A stretch of 10,836 bases of DNA from an uncultured Pelagibacteraceae bacterium (GTDB lineage Bacteria; Pseudomonadota; Alphaproteobacteria; Pelagibacterales; Pelagibacteraceae). The DNA is taken from NCBI GenBank assembly GCA_902633885.1, contig CACPIK010000020.1:1-10836 (forward strand). The letters run 5' to 3'. The position numbers were made by a program, and so were the translations under genes. The notes beneath the pieces are model-generated. The model did not search any database, was not told the origin of the DNA, and saw only the letters and a program-made list of their open reading frames with translations. Shown here in pieces: positions 7,815 through 10,836 of the stretch; within the stretch, counting starts at the first letter, position 1; every line of letters begins with the position of its first letter.

Positions 7815-9031
7815 ATTTAGAAAATATAAAAAAAGAATTTCCAATTTTTGATGATAAAGTTCAAAATAATGATTTAGTTTATTTAGATAGTGCAAATTCA
7901 GCTCAAAAACCAAAGATGGTTGTTGATCGAATATACAATTTTTATACAAAGGAATTTTCTAATGTTGGAAGAAGTGTTCATTATTTAGCTGTTGCTGCGA
8001 CTAATTTATATGAACAAACAAGAATTTCGGTTCAAAAATACTTAAATGCCAAAGATAAAAATGAAATAGTTTTTACAAAAGGTGCAACAGAAGCAATAAA
8101 TCTTATTGCGAATACCTTTGGTCAAAAATATTTGAATGAAGGAGATGAAGTTTTAATCACTGAACTTGAGCATCATTCAAATTATGTACCCTGGCACTTT
8201 CTGAGAAAGTCAAAAAATATAAAAATAAAATTTGCAGAAATAAATAATGATGGAGAAATAACATTAGATTCGATTAAAGAAAAAATAACCAATAAAACTA
8301 AAATTATAAGTGTTACACATTTATCAAATGTTACAGGAGCAATATTACCCATTAAAGAGATAGTAAATTTAGCACACTCAAAAAACATTCCTGTTTTAGT
8401 CGATGGCTGTCAAAGTGCTCCTCATTTAAAAATTGATATGCAAGATTTAGATTGTGATTTCTATGCTATATCAGGTCACAAAATGTATGGACCAACTGGC
8501 ATAGGTGTTTTATATGCTAAAAAAAAATGGCTTGAGGATCTTCCACCTTACCAAGGCGGCGGCGGCATGATTGGCGAAGTTAAAAAAGAAGGTATTTCTT
8601 ATGGAGATTTACCCAATAAATATGAGGCTGGCACAATGGCAACTGCGCAAGTTATAGCATTTAATGAGTCTATTAAATTTATGCAAAAGATAGGAATTGA
8701 AAATATCGAAAAACATGAGAGAGAACTAATGGATTATGGACTTGATACATTAAAAAAAAATAATTCAGTAAACATTATAGGCAATCCAAAAAACAAAGGT
8801 GGGGTAATATCTTTTACAATCGAGGGTATTCATCCTCACGATATTGCAACAATTCTTGATGAAGACGGAGTGGCTATAAGAGCAGGACACCATTGTTGTC
8901 AAATATTACACGATAAATTAAAACTAAATGCAACCGCTAGAGCGTCATTTGGAATTTATAATACCAAAGAAGACATAGATAAATTAAACAAATCTTTAGA
9001 AAACTGTAAAAAAATATTTAATCTTAAATGA
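7811..9031 (+). CDS. sufS: Cysteine desulfurase SufS
   Basis: PLP-dependent class V aminotransferase-fold enzyme (type II cysteine desulfurase) that removes sulfur from L-cysteine, leaving alanine and an enzyme persulfide for SufU or SufBCD. The 406 residues match E. coli SufS, and a constant offset of 2 aligns the active site: His121 in ELEHHSN stacks on PLP, Asp198 and Gln201 in VDGCQSAPH hold the ring, Lys224 in SGHKMYGPTG forms the Schiff base, Cys362 in RAGHHCC is the persulfide cysteine, and Arg377 in ARASFGIYN binds the substrate carboxylate. Cys362 is followed by a second cysteine, Cys363, where many relatives have Ala. The ATG overlaps the sufD stop (ATGA), and its own TGA overlaps the sufU ATG in the same way, so expression is tightly coupled. 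All key residues are present, so the enzyme should be active. Confidence 0.97.
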   Translation: MNLENIKKEFPIFDDKVQNNDLVYLDSANSAQKPKMVVDRIYNFYTKEFSNVGRSVHYLAVAATNLYEQTRISVQKYLNAKDKNEIVFTKGATEAINLIANTFGQKYLNEGDEVLITELEHHSNYVPWHFLRKSKNIKIKFAEINNDGEITLDSIKEKITNKTKIISVTHLSNVTGAILPIKEIVNLAHSKNIPVLVDGCQSAPHLKIDMQDLDCDFYAISGHKMYGPTGIGVLYAKKKWLEDLPPYQGGGGMIGEVKKEGISYGDLPNKYEAGTMATAQVIAFNESIKFMQKIGIENIEKHERELMDYGLDTLKKNNSVNIIGNPKNKGGVISFTIEGIHPHDIATILDEDGVAIRAGHHCCQILHDKLKLNATARASFGIYNTKEDIDKLNKSLENCKKIFNLK

Positions 9032-9306
9032 ATTTAAAAGAATTATATCAAGAAATAATTTTGGATCACGGTAAGAATCCAAGAAACCTTGGAAAATTTG
9101 ATAACTATAATAAAGATGCAAAGGGGCATAATCCTTTGTGTGGTGATGATGTACATGTTTATTTAAGGTTAAATGAAAATAAAAAAGTCGACGACATAAC
9201 TTTTGAAGGTAAAGGTTGTGCTATTTCAATGGCTTCTGCTTCAATAATGACAGAAATGGTTAGAGGAAAAGAAGAAATAGAAGTGAAAGAAATTATAGTT
9301 TTCTAA
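9028..9306 (+). CDS. sufU: SufU-type Fe-S assembly protein, truncated (C-terminal third missing)
   Basis: The N-terminus MNLKELYQEIILDHGKNPRN is the SufU/IscU family start, followed by GHNPLCGD (33-40) and FEGKGCAISMASASIMTEM (59-77). SufU relays sulfur from SufS through a zinc site usually made of Cys, Asp, Cys and a late Cys. Cys38, Asp40 and Cys64 are here; the third cysteine, expected near residue 125-130 in a CATLAWH-like motif, is absent because the frame ends at residue 92 (TAA 9304-9306). Family members are about 140-150 residues. No continuation appears in any + frame beyond 9306; that DNA codes for a DUF2066 protein on the other strand. Homology runs to about KEI (87-89), and the last residues IVF probably come from the joined sequence. 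The product is unlikely to work, so this is a probable pseudogene or an artefact of the junction. The ATG overlaps the sufS stop by 4 bases, the normal arrangement. Confidence 0.88.
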   Translation: MNLKELYQEIILDHGKNPRNLGKFDNYNKDAKGHNPLCGDDVHVYLRLNENKKVDDITFEGKGCAISMASASIMTEMVRGKEEIEVKEIIVF

Positions 9307-9897
9307 ATTATTAATATTTTTTTTAATAATAATATGATCTTCTATATCTTCATTAGGTAGAACATATTTCACAAGAAAATAACTTTCATCAACATCGTTC
9401 CATAATTTAAAAAAAATATTTTGATTTAGTGAATAAAGTTCATTATTCTCAGAGTCTATTAATACGGGAAGTATAAAAGTATTTATTTCTTTAGGTAAAG
9501 AAGAAAATACTTTTTTTTGATCTAAAAATTTAATAATTTTTTTTCTATTAAATTGTACTTCTAATACAATTTGATAATTTTGATTTATAAAAGTTTCATT
9601 CAATATGGAAAAGTTTTCGATTAAATATTTAACATCTTGAATTGATATATTTATTATTTTTTTTTGGTCTTTTTTTTCAAGTATTTTACGTATTAAAACA
9701 TTAAAAGCTTTTAAAAATCCTTTATCTATAACTTTTGATTTATCAAAATTAAGATTATATTTTTCTTCTACTTCTACATCATAAATAACAAAATTTTTGC
9801 TGTAAGATTTGTTTGTGGAAAACTCACTAAAATTAAAGAACAAAAATAAAAAAAGAATGTATAGATATGAATATATTTTTTTTTTAAATTTGTGCAT
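9241..9897 (-). CDS. Secreted DUF2066-type protein, C-terminally truncated
   Basis: 218 residues. The N-terminus (MHKFKKKIYSYLYILFLFLF) has a positive n-region and a long hydrophobic core, so it is a signal peptide or anchor, and the protein should act outside the inner membrane. The body matches the DUF2066 pattern I remember: VYDVEV-like strand (NFVIYDVEVEE, 35-45), KAFNVLIRKIL (63-73), IVLEVQFNRKKIIKFL (110-125), FILPVLIDSE (141-150), LWNDVDESYF (165-174) and VLPNEDIEDHIII (179-191). Function of the family is unknown. Residues after about 203 (FHFYFFFSSNHFCHY) are simply sufU read backwards, so the natural C-terminus is missing; relatives tend to be clearly longer. The ATG at 9897-9895 is the only Met in this frame near the signal sequence. 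It diverges from purM with 11 bases between starts, a gene pairing I associate with alphaproteobacteria. Family call moderate, truncation likely. Confidence 0.7.
   Translation of the reverse strand: MHKFKKKIYSYLYILFLFLFFNFSEFSTNKSYSKNFVIYDVEVEEKYNLNFDKSKVIDKGFLKAFNVLIRKILEKKDQKKIINISIQDVKYLIENFSILNETFINQNYQIVLEVQFNRKKIIKFLDQKKVFSSLPKEINTFILPVLIDSENNELYSLNQNIFFKLWNDVDESYFLVKYVLPNEDIEDHIIIKKNINNLENYNFFHFYFFFSSNHFCHY
9283..9306. other. Probable deletion or chimera junction between sufU and the DUF2066 gene
   Basis: To the left the + strand reads as sufU (through about K87-I89, near 9297); to the right the - strand reads as a DUF2066 gene (through about N202-F203, near 9289). Each reading frame then runs a few to about 15 codons into the other gene's antisense before a stop. 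Two convergent genes seem joined by loss of both 3' ends and whatever lay between. The exact breakpoint cannot be fixed without intact relatives; short shared sequence such as GAAATTATA (9289-9297) could be microhomology. Confidence 0.6.
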
Positions 9898-9908
9898 AAA
9901 AATTAATT

Positions 9909-10836
9909 ATGAAATTAAATAAGCTAACATATGAAAGAAGTGGAGTTAACATTAAGAAAGCTGATCATTTTGTAAAATTAATAAGTTCTTTATCAAAGAA
10001 AACAAATAAAAGTGGTGATTTTAAGAATATAGGTGGTTTTGGCGCGATTTCAAAAATTCCTAAAAAACTTAAAAACCCACATATAGTCACAAGTACTGAC
10101 GGCGTTGGAACTAAAATTGAAATTGCAAATGAACTTAGAAAATTTGACACCATTGGCATTGATTTGGTCGCAATGTGTGTAAATGATTTAGTTGTTCAAG
10201 GAGCAGAGCCATATTTATTTTTAGATTATATTTCTATAGATAAAATCAATATAAAAAAACTTAAAAATATAATTAAAGGAATACTAAAAGGATGTGCTCA
10301 AGCAAATTGCAAACTTGTGGGTGGCGAAACTGCAGAAATGCCAGGAACTTATTCTAATGGAAAATTCGACTTAGCAGGTTTTGCCGTTGGTTTAGTTGAA
10401 GAAAAAAAAATTCTAAAGGGTAGAATAAAAAAAAACGATCTAATTTTATCTATACCATCTAATGGACTTCATTCTAATGGATTTTCATTAGTCAGAAGCT
10501 TAATCAAGAAAAAAAAAATTAAAATAAAAAAAAATAAATTTTTAAAAAAAGAATTAATCAAACCAACTAAAATATATGTTAAAGAATTATTAAAACTTAT
10601 TGATAAGAATTTTTTAAATGCTTGTGCAAATATAACGGGAGGTGGTCTTAAAGACAATATAAAAAGAATTATTCCTCAAAACCTCTGCGCAGAAATTAAT
10701 TTAAATAAAATAAATACTTTGAAAATATTTAAATGGCTTAAAAAAGAAGGAATTAGTGAAAAAGAAATGTTAAAAACATTTAATTGTGGGGTTGGATTTT
10801 GTATCATAGTTAATCCAAAAAATTTAAAAAAAATAA
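9909..10836 (+). CDS. purM: Phosphoribosylformylglycinamidine cyclo-ligase (AIR synthetase), 3' end cut by window
   Basis: Cytosolic purine biosynthesis enzyme: ATP-dependent ring closure of formylglycinamidine ribonucleotide to aminoimidazole ribonucleotide. The frame is open from the ATG at 9909 to the window end, 309 residues of a family near 345, so about 35 are missing and no stop is seen. The order of motifs is standard: LTYERSGVNI (6-15), TSTDGVGTK (61-69, ATP/substrate loop), GIDLVAMCVNDLVVQGAEP (83-101), GGETAEMPG (138-146), IPSNGLHSNGFSLVR (182-196), ITGGGLKDN (242-250) and MLKTFNCGVGF (288-298). The ATG fits the family N-terminus. The middle, at about 199-215, has a Lys-rich run (KKKKIKIKKNKFLKK) from A-homopolymers, typical drift in AT-rich genomes. 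It is divergent from the DUF2066 gene; purN often follows purM in alphaproteobacteria but would lie outside the window. Confidence 0.96.
   Translation, partial: MKLNKLTYERSGVNIKKADHFVKLISSLSKKTNKSGDFKNIGGFGAISKIPKKLKNPHIVTSTDGVGTKIEIANELRKFDTIGIDLVAMCVNDLVVQGAEPYLFLDYISIDKINIKKLKNIIKGILKGCAQANCKLVGGETAEMPGTYSNGKFDLAGFAVGLVEEKKILKGRIKKNDLILSIPSNGLHSNGFSLVRSLIKKKKIKIKKNKFLKKELIKPTKIYVKELLKLIDKNFLNACANITGGGLKDNIKRIIPQNLCAEINLNKINTLKIFKWLKKEGISEKEMLKTFNCGVGFCIIVNPKNLKKI

Noticed and set aside
8182..8388. A 68-codon - strand ORF
   Set aside because: Antisense shadow inside sufS.
10500..10560. Lysine-rich stretch in purM as a possible frameshifted or foreign insert
   Set aside because: The frame continues unbroken into conserved ITGGGL and TFNCGVG motifs; it is A-homopolymer drift.
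9965..10657. Two - strand ORFs of 64 and 62 codons
   Set aside because: Both are antisense to purM, whose + frame is open over the whole region with all family motifs.

Overview
The window looks like a piece of a SAR11-type (Candidatus Pelagibacter or close relative) alphaproteobacterial genome. The basis is very low GC (roughly 30% by eye), proteins rich in Lys, Asn and Ile, near-zero intergenic space, frequent start/stop overlaps, few clear Shine-Dalgarno sequences, and proteins that read like alphaproteobacterial family members. This assignment is inference from composition and protein character, not from a marker gene search. No rRNA, tRNA, CRISPR, insertion sequence or phage gene was seen. 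No stretch over 300 bases lacks a gene; the largest gap is 129 bases.

Layout. (1) Positions 2-769, +: the 3' end of a long AsmA/DUF3971-type envelope protein whose start lies outside the window. (2) 766-1989, -: tyrS. (3) 2037-3182, +: anmK, divergent from tyrS across 47 bases. (4) 3179-3844, -: a small alpha/beta hydrolase, convergent with anmK. (5) 3845-3973: a divergent control region with a good sigma70-type promoter covered by a near-consensus IscR type 1 operator. (6) 3974-9306, +: a tightly coupled iron-sulfur operon, iscR-sufB-sufC-sufD-sufS-sufU', with spacings of 1, 0, 0, -4 and -4 bases. (7) 9241-9897, -: a secreted DUF2066-type protein with its C-terminus missing. (8) 9909 to the window end, +: purM, open at the 3' edge, starting only 11 bases from the divergent DUF2066 start.

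How it works together. SufS takes sulfur from cysteine, the SufBCD complex assembles Fe-S clusters using SufC ATPase activity, and SufU would normally accept the sulfur or act as scaffold. IscR, first gene of the operon, senses cluster supply and most likely represses its own promoter through the operator at 3922-3946. The other genes are housekeeping: tyrosyl-tRNA charging, peptidoglycan recycling and purine synthesis.

The most striking anomaly is at about 9283-9306. sufU breaks off after 92 codons without its last conserved cysteine, and immediately beyond it the opposite strand codes for a DUF2066 protein that also lacks its C-terminus. Two convergent genes appear to have been joined tail to tail by a deletion, or by an assembly or amplification artefact that mimics one. 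I see no complete novel system here; the second-look items are this junction and the iscR-suf control region.
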